From: Burkholderia ambifaria AMMD | GTDB taxonomy: Bacteria; Pseudomonadota; Gammaproteobacteria; Burkholderiales; Burkholderiaceae | Reading direction: 5' to 3' | NCBI RefSeq assembly: GCF_000203915.1 | Contig: NC_008390.1 | Span: forward strand, 2,542,001 to 2,606,000 | DNA: 64,000 nucleotides | Part shown: positions 15,448 through 25,266 of the stretch, piece after piece | How the letters are laid out: each line of letters starts with the position of its first letter | How positions within the stretch are numbered: position 1 is the stretch's first letter | Notes under the pieces: model-generated | What the model was told of the DNA's origin: nothing | Seen by the model: only the letters and a program-made list of their open reading frames with translations | The model's database searches: none | Position numbers and translations under genes: made by a program

Positions 15448-16146
15448 TCATGTAGCGCCGACGAGCCGGTAGCCGACACCCGTCTCGGTGACGATGTGCT
15501 CGGGCTGCGCGGGATCGCGCTCGAGTTTCTGGCGCAGATGCGCCATGTAGATGCGCAGATAGTGGTGGCTCTCGACATGCGACGGGCCCCACACGTCGCG
15601 CAGCAGCTGGCGATGCGTGAGCACGCGTCCCGCGTGCCGCACGAGCGTCGCGAGCAGCCGGTACTCGAGCGGCGTCAGATGCACGATCTCGCCGTCGCGC
15701 CACACCTGGCGCATCGCGAGATCGACGCTCACGCCGCCGAAGCTGACCTTCGGCGATTCGTTCGCGCCGCCCTGGTTGCGCCGGCGCAGTTGCGCGCGGA
15801 TCCGCGCGCGCAGTTCGGACACGCCGAACGGCTTGGTCAGGTAGTCGTCGGCGCCCGCGTCGAGCGCGGCGACCTTCTCGTCTTCCTGCGTGCGCGCGGA
15901 CAGCACGATCACCGGCACTTCCGACCAGCCGCGCAGCTCGCGGATCACGTCGAGGCCGTCGGTATCGGGCAGGCCGAGGTCGACGATCACGAGATCGGGC
16001 TTGCGGGTCGCCGCGTCGATCAGCCCCTGCTTGCCCGTCTCCGCCTCGAACACGGCGATGTCCTCCTCTTCGAGCGCGGCGCGCACGAAACGGCGGATCT
16101 GTTTTTCGTCCTCGATCAGGACGACGGTCAGGCTCGGTTCACTCAT
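15448..16146 (-). CDS. kdpE: Response regulator KdpE
   Basis: A 232-aa OmpR-family regulator. The receiver domain has the acidic pair at Glu12-Asp13, the phosphorylated Asp56 in VIVDLGLP, and the conserved Lys in LTKPFGVSEL. The C-terminal winged helix ends ERDPAQPEHIVTETGVGYRL. It is phosphorylated by KdpD when K+ is scarce and activates kdpFABC; a close match to the E. coli KdpE box lies upstream of the operon at 23969-23993. Its ATG overlaps the kdpD stop by eight bases. Confidence 0.95.
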   Translation of the reverse strand: MSEPSLTVVLIEDEKQIRRFVRAALEEEDIAVFEAETGKQGLIDAATRKPDLVIVDLGLPDTDGLDVIRELRGWSEVPVIVLSARTQEDEKVAALDAGADDYLTKPFGVSELRARIRAQLRRRNQGGANESPKVSFGGVSVDLAMRQVWRDGEIVHLTPLEYRLLATLVRHAGRVLTHRQLLRDVWGPSHVESHHYLRIYMAHLRQKLERDPAQPEHIVTETGVGYRLVGAT

Positions 16147-18976
16147 GGTCTGGCAAGGGCTCGGAGGGTGACGATGCGCCGGGCACGTCGAGGTCGTCGT
16201 CGGGTACGGCAGGCACGGCCGGCGGCGTGTCGACCGGCAGCGTGAACCAGAAGCGCGCGCCCGTCACGCGGCCGTCCGGCCCGGTCCGGTTGAGCGCGCC
16301 GATTCTACCGCCGTGCGCCTCGACGATCGCGCGGCAGATCGCGAGGCCGAGCCCGATGCCCGGCGTCGCCGATTCCTTCTCGCCGCGCGTGAACTTGTCG
16401 AAGATGCGCGTTTCCATCCCGCTCGGCAAGCCCGGGCCGTGATCGTCGACGTGCACGCGCACGAACGGGTGGCCGTCGTCGGTCACGCGCTCCGCGCCGA
16501 TGTCGATCGGCGTGTCGGCCGGCGTGTACTTCGCCGCGTTCTCGAACAGGTTGGTGAACAGCCGCTCCATCAGCACGGCGTCCATCTGCAGCAGCGGCAG
16601 GTCGGCCGGCAGCGACACGCGCGCGGGATGCTGCGCGAGCACGCGCTTGCACGCGGCGAGCGCGGCGCCGACGGTTTCCTCGAGCAGCGACCACTCGCGC
16701 TTGAGCTGCACGCTGCCGGCCTGCAGCCGCGCCATGTCGAGCAGGTTCGTGACGATGCCCATCATCCGCAGCGCCTCGTCGTGGATCGCGTCGACGAGTT
16801 CGCCTTCGCGCTGCGCGGAGCGTTCGGCCGCCGGCGTGTGCGGCGCGGCCGCGCGCGCGTTCGCGAGCATCGACGAAAAGCCGACGATCGTCGTGAGCGG
16901 CGTGCGCAGGTCGTGCGAGATCGCCGACAGCAGCGAGTTGCGCAGCCGCTCGGACTCCATGTTGACGAGCGCATCGCGCGCGATCTCGACGTAGTGCACG
17001 CGTTCGAGCGCAAGCGCGATCTGCGCGGCGAACGCATCGAGCATGCGCAGCTGCTCGGGCACCTCGAGCTCGCGCGGATCGCGCGACGCCACCGCGAGCA
17101 CGCCGCGCGTGCGCATCGGCGCCTTCAGCGGCAGATACAGCGCGGTGGTCGCGGGCAGCGTGTCGGTGCCGCGCCCGGCCGGCTTCTGCTGGTCGTACAC
17201 CCACTGGCCGACGTCGCAGTCGAGATCCGCGCCCGTCAGCGTGACGACCGCGTCGGGTTCCTCGATCTTCTGCCGCACCTGGTCCGCGCTGTCGGGCAGC
17301 AGGAACGCGACACGCGCGCGGAACACCTCGCCCACGTGGCGGCTGCCGATCTCGACGATCTGCTCGGTCGTCAGCGCCGCGCCGAGTTCGCGCGCCATCG
17401 CGTAGATCGCGCCGGTCCGGCGCTCGCGGCGCTGCGCGATGCTCGCCTGCCGCGTCAGCGTCGACGTCAGGTGGCTGATCACGAGCGACGTGAGCAGCAT
17501 CCCGAAGAAGGTCAGCAGGTATTGCGTGTCGCTGACCGAGAACGACATGCGCGGCGGCACGAAGAAGAAGTCGAACGCCGCGACCGACAGGAACGACTGC
17601 AGCACGCCCGGGCCGCGCCCGAGCCGCACGGCCGAGAACACGACGCCGAGCAGGTACAGCATCACGAGGTTCGTCAGGTCGAGCCGCGCGGACACGACGC
17701 TCGCGACACCGGTGATCGCCGCGCAGATCGCGGCGGCGTACAGATAGTGTTGCAGCGGCGAACGCCGCGTGCCGAGGTGCGCAAACGCATCGCGCCAGTC
17801 GCGTGCGCCCGCGTCGAGCGGCACCGCGCGCACTTCGTCGCTCGCCGACGCACGGATCAGCATCAGGTCGACGTCGCCCGCGCGTTCGGCGAGCTTTTCG
17901 CCGAACGGCCGCGCGAAGCGGCGCGCGAGCCCGACCTTCGACGAGCCGCCCGCGACGATCTTCGACACGTTGCGCACCTTCGCATAGCCGATCAGCGCGG
18001 CAACCGCGTCGTCGCCGGCGAGCGTGGCCGTCTCCGCGCCGAGCTCGGCCGCGAGCTTCAGCGCATCGAGCGTGCGCTGCCGCCGCGCGTCCGGCAGCCG
18101 CTGCAGCCGCGGCGTCTCGACGTACACGGCGATCCAGTCGGCCCTCACGCTCGCCGCGAGCCGCGCGGCCGCGCGCACCAGCGTGGGCGCCTCGGGGCCG
18201 GGCCCGACGCACACGAGCAACCGCTCGCGCGCCTGCCAGATGCGCTGGATCGAACGGTCGGCGCGGTACTCGCGCATCTGCGCGTCGACGCGGTCGGCCG
18301 TGCGCCGCAGTGCCAGTTCGCGCAGCGCGATCAGGTTGCCTTTGCGGAAGAAGTTGCGCACCGCGCGCTCGGCCTGCTGCGCGAGATACACCTTGCCGTC
18401 GCGCATCCGCTCGAGCAGCTCCTCGGCCGGCAGGTCGACCAGCGTGACCTCGTCGGCCGCGTCGAACACGCGGTCGGGCACGGTCTCCCACACGCGAATG
18501 CCGGTGATCGCGCCGACCACGTCGTTCAGGCTTTCGAGGTGCTGGACGTTGACGGTGGTGTACACGTCGATGCCCGCATCGAGCAGTTCGTAGACGTCCT
18601 GCCAGCGCTTCAGGTGACGCGCGCCCTGCACGTTCGAATGCGCGAGCTCGTCGACGAGGATCAGTTGCGGGGCGCGCGCGAGCGCGCCGTCGAGATCGAA
18701 TTCGGCGAGCGTGCGGCCGCGATACTCGATGCGCGCGAGCGGCAGCACGTCGAGGCCGTCGAGCAGCGCGGCGGTTTCGCCGCGGCCGTGGGTCTCGACG
18801 ATGCCGACCACGACGTCGACGCCGTCCTGCAGCCGCTGGCGCGCGGCCTGCAGCATCGCGTAGGTCTTGCCGACGCCCGCGGACGCGCCGAAGAAGATCT
18901 TCAGCTGGCCGCGCCGCTGCTTTTCTTCGTCGCGCTGCAGCTTGTCGAGGAGTTGGTCGGGATCGGGGCGGTTCAT
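16139..18976 (-). CDS. kdpD: Sensor histidine kinase KdpD
   Basis: A 945-aa K+/turgor sensor. Domains in order: the N-terminal KdpD domain with the Walker A motif GASAGVGKT near residue 35, a universal-stress-like domain, four membrane helices (DUF4118), a GAF domain, the dimerisation domain with the phosphorylated His in SAISHDLRTPLTTIVGFSSM, and the ATPase domain with NLFENAAKY and GIGLGLAICRAI. It is slightly longer than E. coli KdpD (894 aa), partly through a longer linker. The start is ATG 18976. Two hairpins resembling terminators lie between kdpC and this gene, so kdpDE may be expressed at a lower level than kdpFABC. Confidence 0.95.
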   Translation of the reverse strand: MNRPDPDQLLDKLQRDEEKQRRGQLKIFFGASAGVGKTYAMLQAARQRLQDGVDVVVGIVETHGRGETAALLDGLDVLPLARIEYRGRTLAEFDLDGALARAPQLILVDELAHSNVQGARHLKRWQDVYELLDAGIDVYTTVNVQHLESLNDVVGAITGIRVWETVPDRVFDAADEVTLVDLPAEELLERMRDGKVYLAQQAERAVRNFFRKGNLIALRELALRRTADRVDAQMREYRADRSIQRIWQARERLLVCVGPGPEAPTLVRAAARLAASVRADWIAVYVETPRLQRLPDARRQRTLDALKLAAELGAETATLAGDDAVAALIGYAKVRNVSKIVAGGSSKVGLARRFARPFGEKLAERAGDVDLMLIRASASDEVRAVPLDAGARDWRDAFAHLGTRRSPLQHYLYAAAICAAITGVASVVSARLDLTNLVMLYLLGVVFSAVRLGRGPGVLQSFLSVAAFDFFFVPPRMSFSVSDTQYLLTFFGMLLTSLVISHLTSTLTRQASIAQRRERRTGAIYAMARELGAALTTEQIVEIGSRHVGEVFRARVAFLLPDSADQVRQKIEEPDAVVTLTGADLDCDVGQWVYDQQKPAGRGTDTLPATTALYLPLKAPMRTRGVLAVASRDPRELEVPEQLRMLDAFAAQIALALERVHYVEIARDALVNMESERLRNSLLSAISHDLRTPLTTIVGFSSMLANARAAAPHTPAAERSAQREGELVDAIHDEALRMMGIVTNLLDMARLQAGSVQLKREWSLLEETVGAALAACKRVLAQHPARVSLPADLPLLQMDAVLMERLFTNLFENAAKYTPADTPIDIGAERVTDDGHPFVRVHVDDHGPGLPSGMETRIFDKFTRGEKESATPGIGLGLAICRAIVEAHGGRIGALNRTGPDGRVTGARFWFTLPVDTPPAVPAVPDDDLDVPGASSPSEPLPDHE

Positions 18977-19049
18977 GCGTGACGAAGGCGAAGCGCCGGA
19001 TGGCGCGCGAGTATCGGCATTGTTGTTCCAAATCGCCGCAAAAGGCAAA

Positions 19050-19105
19050 GACGGCGCAAGCGCCGTCGGAAAAATCGGACCCGGCGCGCCGCAAGCCGCG
19101 CCGGG
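19050..19105 (-). terminator. Tandem terminator-like hairpins between kdpC and kdpD
   Basis: In the direction of transcription the first hairpin is CCCGGCGCG / CGCGCCGGG with an 8-base loop (19105-19080), followed by TCCGATTTTTCC. The second is GACGGCGC-TT-GCGCCGTC (19067-19050), followed by TTTGCCTTTT. Both stems are perfect and both have T-rich tails, starting 17 bp after the kdpC stop. They could terminate or attenuate transcription before kdpDE. The 73 bp that remain before kdpD show no convincing promoter. Confidence 0.6.
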
Positions 19106-19121
19106 AAGCCCGCGTCCACTT

Positions 19122-19703
19122 TCAGTGCGCGGCCTGCGCTGCGTCGAGCGCGAGGTTCAGCTTCAGCACGTTCACGCGCGGCTCGCCGAGCACGCCGAAC
19201 TGGCGGCCCGCCGTGTTCGCGGCGACGAGCTGCGCGACCGCGTCGGCGCTCAGGTTGCGCGCCTTCGCGACGCGCTCGACCTGGTACGCGGCGGCGGCCG
19301 GCGTGATCTCCGGATCGAGGCCGCTCGCCGACGCCGTCACGAGGTCGACCGGCACGGGCGTCGACATATCGGTCCCCGCGTCGCGCAGCGCGGCGATGCG
19401 CGCCTTCACCTGCTCGGCGAGCGACGGATTCAGCGGGCCGAGGTTCGAGCCGCCGGAGCCGCTCGCGTTGTACGGCATCGGCGACGTGGCCGACAGCCGG
19501 CCCCAGAAGTATTTCGGCGCATCGAACGGCTGGCCGATCAGCGCGGAGCCGACCGCACGGCCGTCCTTCTCGATCAGGCTGCCGTTCGCCTGCGACGGGA
19601 ACACGGCCTGGCCGAACACGGTCATCACGGCCGGGTAAGCGAGCCCCGTCACGGCGGTCAGTACGACAAAGATCACGACGAGCGGGCGAATCAACGTTTT
19701 CAT
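19122..19703 (-). CDS. kdpC: K+-transporting ATPase subunit KdpC
   Basis: A 193-aa subunit with one N-terminal membrane helix ([20 protein letters not shown]) and a periplasmic domain. Family motifs are present: [55 protein letters not shown] and the C-terminal [10 protein letters not shown]. It stabilises the KdpAB complex. Length matches E. coli KdpC (190 aa). It follows kdpB after 24 bp and is the last gene before the tandem hairpins. Confidence 0.95.
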   Translation of the reverse strand: MKTLIRPLVVIFVVLTAVTGLAYPAVMTVFGQAVFPSQANGSLIEKDGRAVGSALIGQPFDAPKYFWGRLSATSPMPYNASGSGGSNLGPLNPSLAEQVKARIAALRDAGTDMSTPVPVDLVTASASGLDPEITPAAAAYQVERVAKARNLSADAVAQLVAANTAGRQFGVLGEPRVNVLKLNLALDAAQAAH

Positions 19704-19727
19704 GATGGTTCCTTCAGGTACGGCGCA

Positions 19728-21839
19728 TCAGGCCCAGCCGAGCGCGGCGAGCGTCATGTCGATCAGCTTGATGAACGGGAACGGCAGCAGCAGGCCGCCG
19801 AGGCCGTACACCAGCAGGTTGCGGCGCAGCAGCGACGCGGCGCCGAGCGGCCGGTAAGGGACGCCCTTCAGCGCGAGCGGGATCAGCGCGACGATGATCA
19901 GCGCGTTGAAGATCACCGCCGACAGGATCGCGGATGCCGGCGAGCTCAGGTGCATGATGTCGAGCACGCGCAGCTGCGGGTACGTCGTCACGAACGCGGC
20001 CGGGATGATCGCGAAGTACTTCGCGATGTCGTTCGCGATCGAGAACGTGGTCAGCGAGCCGCGCGTCATCAGCATCTGCTTGCCGATCTCGACGATCTCG
20101 ATCAACTTCGTCGGGTTCGAATCGAGGTCGACCATGTTGCCGGCTTCCTTCGCCGCCTGCGTGCCGGTGTTCATCGCCACGGCCACGTCGGCCTGCGCGA
20201 GCGCCGGCGCGTCGTTGGTGCCGTCGCCCGTCATCGCGACGAGCCGGCCGGCCGTCTGGTGCTCGCGGATCGTCGCGAGCTTGGTTTCCGGCGTCGCTTC
20301 CGCGAGGAAATCGTCGACGCCCGCCTCCGCCGCGATCGCCGCGGCCGTCAACCGGTTGTCGCCCGTCACCATCACGGTCTTGATGCCCATCTTGCGCAGT
20401 TCCGCGAAGCGCTCCTTGATGCCGCCCTTCACGATGTCCTTCAGCTCGATCACGCCGAGCACGCGCGCCACGCCGTCATGCAGGTCGGCCACGACGAGCG
20501 GCGTGCTGCCGCGGCGCGCGACGTCGTCGACCGCGCGGCGCACTTCTTCCGGGAAGCGGCCGCCGTGCGTCTCGACGTAGCGGCGAATCGCGTCGGCCGC
20601 GCCCTTGCGGATCTCGCGGCCGGGCGTGCCGGCGGGCGTCCCCTCGGGGAACAGATCGACGCCGCTCATGCGCGTCTGCGCGGAAAAGCCGAGGAACGTC
20701 GCGTGCAGTTGCGCCATGTCGCGCTGGCGGATGTTGAAGCGCTCCTTGGCCAGCACGACGATGCTGCGCCCTTCCGGCGTTTCGTCGGCGAGCGACGACA
20801 GCTGCGCGGCGTCGGCCAGCGCTTCCTCGGTGACGCCCGGCGCGGGCACGAACATCGACGCCTGGCGATTGCCCAGCGTGATCGTGCCGGTCTTGTCGAG
20901 CAGCAGCACGTCGACGTCGCCGGCCGCTTCCACCGCGCGGCCCGACGTCGCGATCACGTTCGCCTGCATCATCCGGCTCATCCCCGCCACGCCGATCGCG
21001 GACAGCAGGCCGCCGATCGTCGTCGGGATCAGGCACACCAGCAGCGCGACGAGCGCGGTGATCGTCACCACGTGACCGGCCTTCATCGCTTCGACCGAGA
21101 ACATCGAGAACGGCAGCAGCGTCGCGGTCGCGAGCAGCATCACGATCGTCAGCGCGACGAGCAGGATCGTCAGCGCGACCTCGTTCGGCGTCTTCTTGCG
21201 CTTCGCGCCTTCGACCATCGCGATCATCCGGTCGAGGAACGCCTCGCCGGGGTTCGCGGTGACCGTCACGACGATCCAGTCGGACAGCACGCGCGTGCCG
21301 CCCGTCACCGACGAGAAGTCGCCGCCCGACTCGCGGATCACCGGTGCGGATTCGCCGGTGATCGCCGATTCGTCGACGGAGGCGACGCCGTCGATCACCT
21401 CGCCGTCGGCCGGGATCACGTCGCCGGCCTCGACCAGCACGACGTCGCCGCGGCGCAGGTCGGACGCGGTCGTGATGCGGATCGGCGACTTCGGATGCGG
21501 CTCGTTCAGCTTCTTCGCCAGCACATCCTTCTTCGCGCTGCGCAGCGATGCGGCCTGCGCCTTCGACCGCCCTTCGGCGAGCGCTTCGGCGAAGTTCGCG
21601 AACAGCACGGTGAACCACAGCCACAGCGCGATCGCGAGGATGAAGCCGGCCGGCGCCTCGGCCTGGCCGGCGAGCGCCGCGATCCACAGGATCGTGGTCA
21701 GGATGCTGCCGACGTACACGCAGAACATCACCGGATTGCGGAACTGCGTGCGCGGCGTGAGTTTCTTGAACGAGTCCACGATCGCCGGACGCAGCAGCGC
21801 CGGATCGAACATGGACCGTGTTGCGGAATGTTGAGTCAT
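19728..21839 (-). CDS. kdpB: K+-transporting P-type ATPase subunit KdpB
   Basis: A 703-aa P-type ATPase catalytic subunit. The phosphorylated aspartate is Asp315 in [13 protein letters not shown], the actuator TGES lies at 161-164 (its Ser is the inhibitory phosphorylation site in E. coli), and the hinge [20 protein letters not shown] is intact. Seven or so hydrophobic segments are arranged as in E. coli KdpB (682 aa). It hydrolyses ATP to drive K+ through KdpA. The gene starts 54 bp after kdpA; the leader contains two copies of a GAAGAGAT motif, one acting as the ribosome-binding site. Confidence 0.96.
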   Translation of the reverse strand: MTQHSATRSMFDPALLRPAIVDSFKKLTPRTQFRNPVMFCVYVGSILTTILWIAALAGQAEAPAGFILAIALWLWFTVLFANFAEALAEGRSKAQAASLRSAKKDVLAKKLNEPHPKSPIRITTASDLRRGDVVLVEAGDVIPADGEVIDGVASVDESAITGESAPVIRESGGDFSSVTGGTRVLSDWIVVTVTANPGEAFLDRMIAMVEGAKRKKTPNEVALTILLVALTIVMLLATATLLPFSMFSVEAMKAGHVVTITALVALLVCLIPTTIGGLLSAIGVAGMSRMMQANVIATSGRAVEAAGDVDVLLLDKTGTITLGNRQASMFVPAPGVTEEALADAAQLSSLADETPEGRSIVVLAKERFNIRQRDMAQLHATFLGFSAQTRMSGVDLFPEGTPAGTPGREIRKGAADAIRRYVETHGGRFPEEVRRAVDDVARRGSTPLVVADLHDGVARVLGVIELKDIVKGGIKERFAELRKMGIKTVMVTGDNRLTAAAIAAEAGVDDFLAEATPETKLATIREHQTAGRLVAMTGDGTNDAPALAQADVAVAMNTGTQAAKEAGNMVDLDSNPTKLIEIVEIGKQMLMTRGSLTTFSIANDIAKYFAIIPAAFVTTYPQLRVLDIMHLSSPASAILSAVIFNALIIVALIPLALKGVPYRPLGAASLLRRNLLVYGLGGLLLPFPFIKLIDMTLAALGWA

Positions 21840-21893
21840 TGCGATCTCTTCAATCTCTTCAGTCGTTTCAACGTGTCGCGATGCGCTCGCGCG

Positions 21894-23699
21894 TTACGCG
21901 CCCAGCCACATCATCAGATGCTCGACGCCCGGGCCGAGCGCGAGCGCCGGCACGTAGGTCAGCGCGCCCACCAGCAGCACGGTGCCGAGCAGCAGCACGA
22001 CGAACAGCGGGCCGTGCGTCGGCAGCGTGCCGCTCGTCACCGCGATGCGCTTCTTCGCGGCGAGCGAGCCGGCGATCGCCAGCACCGGCACGATCGTGCC
22101 GAAACGGCCGAACCACATCGCGATCGCGGTCATCCAGTTGTAGAACGGCGTGCCGACCGTCAGGCCCGCGAACGCGCTGCCGTTGTTGTTCGCGGCCGAG
22201 CTGAACGCGTACAGGATTTCCGAGAAGCCGTGCGGGCCCGGATTCGCGATGCCGGCCTTGCCTGCGTCGGCCAGCACGGCGATCGACGTGCCGACCAGCA
22301 CGAGCAGCGGCGTGAGCAGCACGACGATCGACACCATCTTCATCTCGTACGACTCGATCTTCTTGCCGACGTATTCGGGCGTGCGGCCGATCATCAGGCC
22401 GGCGACGAACACCGCGAGCAGCGCGAACACGAGCATCCCGTAGAGGCCCGAACCGACACCGCCGAAGACCACCTCGCCGAGCTGCATCAGCAGCATCGGC
22501 ACGAGGCCGCCGAGCGGCGTCAGCGAATCGTGCATCGTGTCGACCGCGCCGCACGACGCGGCCGTCGTCGCGACCGTGAAGATGCCGGTCTGCGCGATCC
22601 CGAAGCGCGTTTCCTTGCCTTCCATGTTGCCGCCCGACTGCAGCGCGCCGGCCGCCTGGTCGACGTGAAGCGCGGCGAACGTCGGGTTGCCGCCCTGCTC
22701 GGCGCTCACCTCGACGCCGACCGCGACCGCGAACGCGACCGTCATCGCCGCGAGCACCGCGATGCCCTGCCGGCGGTCGCCGATCATGCGGCCGAACACC
22801 AGGCACAGCGCGGCCGGGATGATCAGGATCGAGAAGATCTGCAGGAAGTTCGCGAACGGCGTCGGGTTCTCGTACGGATGGGCGGAGTTCGCATTGAAGA
22901 AGCCGCCGCCATTGGTGCCGAGCATCTTGATCGCTTCCTGCGACGCGACCGGGCCCATCGCGAGCGTCTGCTTGACGAGCGGCGTCGGCACCGTCACCGG
23001 GTTGCCCTTGTCGTCCTTCACCGGGCTGCCCTGCGCGTCGAGCTTCGGCGCCGCGTAGGTGCTCGCCTGCAGCACCGGCACGTCCTGATACGCCTTCATG
23101 TTCTGGATCACGCCCTGGCTCATCAGCAGCGCGGCGACGAGCGCGGCCATCGGCACGAGCACGTACAGCGTCACGCGCGTGAGGTCGACCCAGAAGTTGC
23201 CGATCGTCTGCGCGGTGTGGCGCGCGAAGCCGCGGATCAGCGCGATCACGACGACGATGCCGGTCGCCGCGGACAGGAAGTTCTGCACGGTCAGGCCAAG
23301 CATCTGCGTCAGGTAGCCGACCGTCTGCTCGGGCGTGTAGTCCTGCCAGTTCGTGTTGGTGACGAAGCTGACGGCCGTGTTGAACGCACCGTCGGGCGTC
23401 ATCGCGCCGAACTGCTGCGGGTTGCCGGGCAGCAAGCCCTGCAGGCGCAGCAGCCCGTAAAGGAACAGCACGCCGAGCGCGTTGAACGCGATCGTCGCGA
23501 TCGCGTATTGCTTCCAGTTCATTTCGGTGCCGGCGTCGACGCCGGCAATGCGGTACAGCACTCGCTCGAGCGGCCCGAACACGCGCACGACGCGCGAGCT
23601 GCCGTCCATCACGCCGCTCAGGTAGCGCGCGACGGGTACGGCCGCCGCGAGCAGCACGACGATGAACAGCAGTATCTGCAACAGGTTGTTCGCGTTCAT
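21894..23699 (-). CDS. kdpA: K+-transporting ATPase subunit KdpA
   Basis: A 601-aa K+ channel-like subunit of the superfamily of K+ transporters. It has about ten membrane helices and four pore loops; the conserved block [19 protein letters not shown] is clear, as are the FVTNTNWQ and [16 protein letters not shown] segments. It binds and conducts K+ in the KdpFABC pump. It is somewhat longer than the E. coli subunit (557 aa) because of an insertion around residues 160-200. Its ATG overlaps the kdpF stop (ATGA). Confidence 0.96.
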   Translation of the reverse strand: MNANNLLQILLFIVVLLAAAVPVARYLSGVMDGSSRVVRVFGPLERVLYRIAGVDAGTEMNWKQYAIATIAFNALGVLFLYGLLRLQGLLPGNPQQFGAMTPDGAFNTAVSFVTNTNWQDYTPEQTVGYLTQMLGLTVQNFLSAATGIVVVIALIRGFARHTAQTIGNFWVDLTRVTLYVLVPMAALVAALLMSQGVIQNMKAYQDVPVLQASTYAAPKLDAQGSPVKDDKGNPVTVPTPLVKQTLAMGPVASQEAIKMLGTNGGGFFNANSAHPYENPTPFANFLQIFSILIIPAALCLVFGRMIGDRRQGIAVLAAMTVAFAVAVGVEVSAEQGGNPTFAALHVDQAAGALQSGGNMEGKETRFGIAQTGIFTVATTAASCGAVDTMHDSLTPLGGLVPMLLMQLGEVVFGGVGSGLYGMLVFALLAVFVAGLMIGRTPEYVGKKIESYEMKMVSIVVLLTPLLVLVGTSIAVLADAGKAGIANPGPHGFSEILYAFSSAANNNGSAFAGLTVGTPFYNWMTAIAMWFGRFGTIVPVLAIAGSLAAKKRIAVTSGTLPTHGPLFVVLLLGTVLLVGALTYVPALALGPGVEHLMMWLGA

Positions 23700-23788
23700 T
23701 CGATGTCCTCCGCGCGCAGCAGCGCAAAGACGAGATACGCGAACAGCAGGGCCGTCGACGCGCCCGCCAGCCAAAGCATCCACGTCAT
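23696..23788 (-). CDS. kdpF: KdpF small membrane subunit
   Basis: A 30-aa hydrophobic peptide: [20 protein letters not shown] followed by [10 protein letters not shown]. Size, single helix and position directly before kdpA identify it as KdpF, the stabilising lipid-like subunit of the Kdp complex (29 aa in E. coli). Both ends overlap neighbours by four bases: its ATG with the stop of a 35-aa ORF upstream, its TGA with the kdpA ATG. Confidence 0.9.
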   Translation of the reverse strand: MTWMLWLAGASTALLFAYLVFALLRAEDIE

Positions 23789-23892
23789 GCCCGCCCCCCG
23801 CGACCGTATTGCACGAGCTTCTCGCAACCGGCAAGCAAACCGAGGATCAGCGCGGTGAACAGCACCAGTGCACCGATGAAAACCCCATCCAT
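23785..23892 (-). CDS. Small single-helix membrane protein preceding kdpF
   Basis: A 35-aa [23 protein letters not shown] then [15 protein letters not shown]: one membrane helix, a Cys at its end and a basic tail. It starts at ATG 23892 after a CGGAG ribosome-binding sequence, and its stop overlaps the kdpF start (ATGA). It is the first gene after the KdpE-type promoter. E. coli kdp has no such gene. The codon composition and coupling support real translation; a structural or regulatory role in the Kdp complex is likely but unproven. Confidence 0.7.
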   Translation of the reverse strand: MDGVFIGALVLFTALILGLLAGCEKLVQYGRGGRA

Positions 23893-23968
23893 TTTTGTGT
23901 TCTCCGTCGTCGAAATCTGACGACTCGAACCTTATGGGAACGCGCGTAAAGGACGGGTCAAAGGTGAT

Positions 23969-23993
23969 CGGGCGGGTGTAAAAAACGCGTAAA
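23969..23993 (-). promoter_or_regulatory. KdpE operator and kdp promoter
   Basis: The minus strand reads TTTACGCG then TTTTTTACACCCGCCCG. From memory the E. coli KdpE site contains TTTATAC then TTTTTTTACACCCCGCCCG, so the T-tract and the ACACCC-GCCCG part are almost identical. Seven bases downstream is a -35-like TTGACC (23961-23956), and a CATAAG that could be the -10 follows 19 bp later. The start codon of the first small ORF is 64 bp from the -35. The architecture fits activation by KdpE bound just upstream of RNA polymerase. Confidence 0.75.
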
Positions 23994-24046
23994 CGCGTGC
24001 GGCGGAGGACGGCGGGCGGTTGCGGCGTGCGGGAGAGCAGACAGGA

Positions 24047-24099
24047 CGGGCGGCGGCCGGCGCCGCCCGCAAGGGCGCGTGCCGGCGGGGTGCCGGCAC
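24047..24099 (-). terminator. Two GC-rich hairpins after the quinone oxidoreductase gene
   Basis: In minus-strand order: GTGCCGGC / GCCGGCAC with a 5-base loop (24099-24079), then GGGCGGCG / CGCCGCCC with a 6-base loop (24068-24047). They separate the upstream gene from the kdp promoter. No T-tract is present, so termination strength is uncertain. Confidence 0.45.
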
Positions 24100-24109
24100 G
24101 ACGGAAGGG

Positions 24110-25084
24110 TCAGGGAATGAGGATCGTCGAGCCGGTCGTCTTGCGCGACTCGAGGTCGGCATGCGCGCGGCCGACTTCCGCGAGCGGATAGCGCTGGTTG
24201 ATGCTCGTCTTCACCTTGCCCGTCAGGATCACGTCGAACAGCTCGGCGGCCGCGGCTTCGAGATCGGCGCGCTTCGCGATGTACGAGAACAGCGTCGGCC
24301 GCGTGAAGAACAGCGAGCCGCGCGACGAGAACTCCTTCGAGTCGATCGCCGGCAGCGGGCCCGATGCATTGCCGAAGCTGACGAAGTAGCCGAGCGGCGC
24401 GAGGCAGTCGAGCGAACCGATGTAGGTGTCCTTGCCGATCGAATCGTAGACCACCGGCACGCCCGCGCCGTTCGTGATCTCCTTCACGCGCTGCGTGAAG
24501 TTCTCGCGCGTATAGACGATCGGATGATCGCAGCCGTGCGCCTTCGCGAGCGCGGCCTTCTCGTCGGAGCCCACCGTCCCGATCACGGTCGCGCCAAGCG
24601 CCTTCGCCCACTGGCACACGAGCAGGCCGACGCCGCCGGCCGCCGCATGGATCAGGATCGTGTCGCCGGCCTTCACCGGGTACGTGCGGCGCAGCAGGTA
24701 GTGCGCGGTCAGCCCTTGCAGCATCACCGAGGCCGCGTCGTCATCGCTGATCCCGTCGGGCAGCTTCACGAGCCGCTCGGCCGGCATCACGCGCTCCTGC
24801 GCATACGCGCCCGGCGGCTGCCCGACGTACGCGACGCGATCGCCCGCCTTGAAGGCGGTCACGCCGTCGCCGACGGCCGTCACCTCGCCCGCCGCCTCCA
24901 TCCCGAGCCCGCCGGGCAGCGGCTGCGGATAGAGGCCCGTACGGAAATACACGTCGATGTAATTGAGCCCGACCGCCTGCTGCCGGATGCGGACTTCGCC
25001 GGCCTTCGGCGCGCCGACCTCGACATCGACCCACTTCATCACGTCCGGGCCGCCCGGCTGGTCGTATCGGATTGCTTTCGGCAT
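24110..25084 (-). CDS. NADPH:quinone oxidoreductase (zeta-crystallin type)
   Basis: A 324-aa zinc-free medium-chain reductase. The N-terminal catalytic domain has RQQAVGLNYIDVYFRTGLYP and GMEAAGEVTAVGDGV, and the cofactor domain has HAAAGGVGLLVCQWAKALGA; the short glycine loop and lack of zinc ligands mark the quinone oxidoreductase group. It reduces quinones using NADPH in the cytoplasm. Length agrees with E. coli QorA (327 aa). It lies upstream of kdp on the same strand, but hairpins separate them. Confidence 0.88.
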   Translation of the reverse strand: MPKAIRYDQPGGPDVMKWVDVEVGAPKAGEVRIRQQAVGLNYIDVYFRTGLYPQPLPGGLGMEAAGEVTAVGDGVTAFKAGDRVAYVGQPPGAYAQERVMPAERLVKLPDGISDDDAASVMLQGLTAHYLLRRTYPVKAGDTILIHAAAGGVGLLVCQWAKALGATVIGTVGSDEKAALAKAHGCDHPIVYTRENFTQRVKEITNGAGVPVVYDSIGKDTYIGSLDCLAPLGYFVSFGNASGPLPAIDSKEFSSRGSLFFTRPTLFSYIAKRADLEAAAAELFDVILTGKVKTSINQRYPLAEVGRAHADLESRKTTGSTILIP

Positions 25085-25266
25085 CGTTTCGCTCCTCGTT
25101 TCTGAATCGGTCAGGGGATATTCGGGTCGCCGACGCGCGGGCCGTCGCCCACCGTGCAGACGGGCGCCGGCGGCAGTTGCGCGTCGCGACGCCCGATTCT
25201 CGCGCGCAACCGTCGGGCGTGGGCATGGCCCTGACGCAAGCAGGGGCAATCGGGCCGGCACGCGCG

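Noticed and set aside
18867..23858. Long open frame on the plus strand opposite the kdp genes (1663 codons)
   Set aside because: It is antisense to kdpABCD, extremely rich in Arg and His, and has no recognisable domain. GC-rich codon usage produces such frames; the minus-strand genes are certain.
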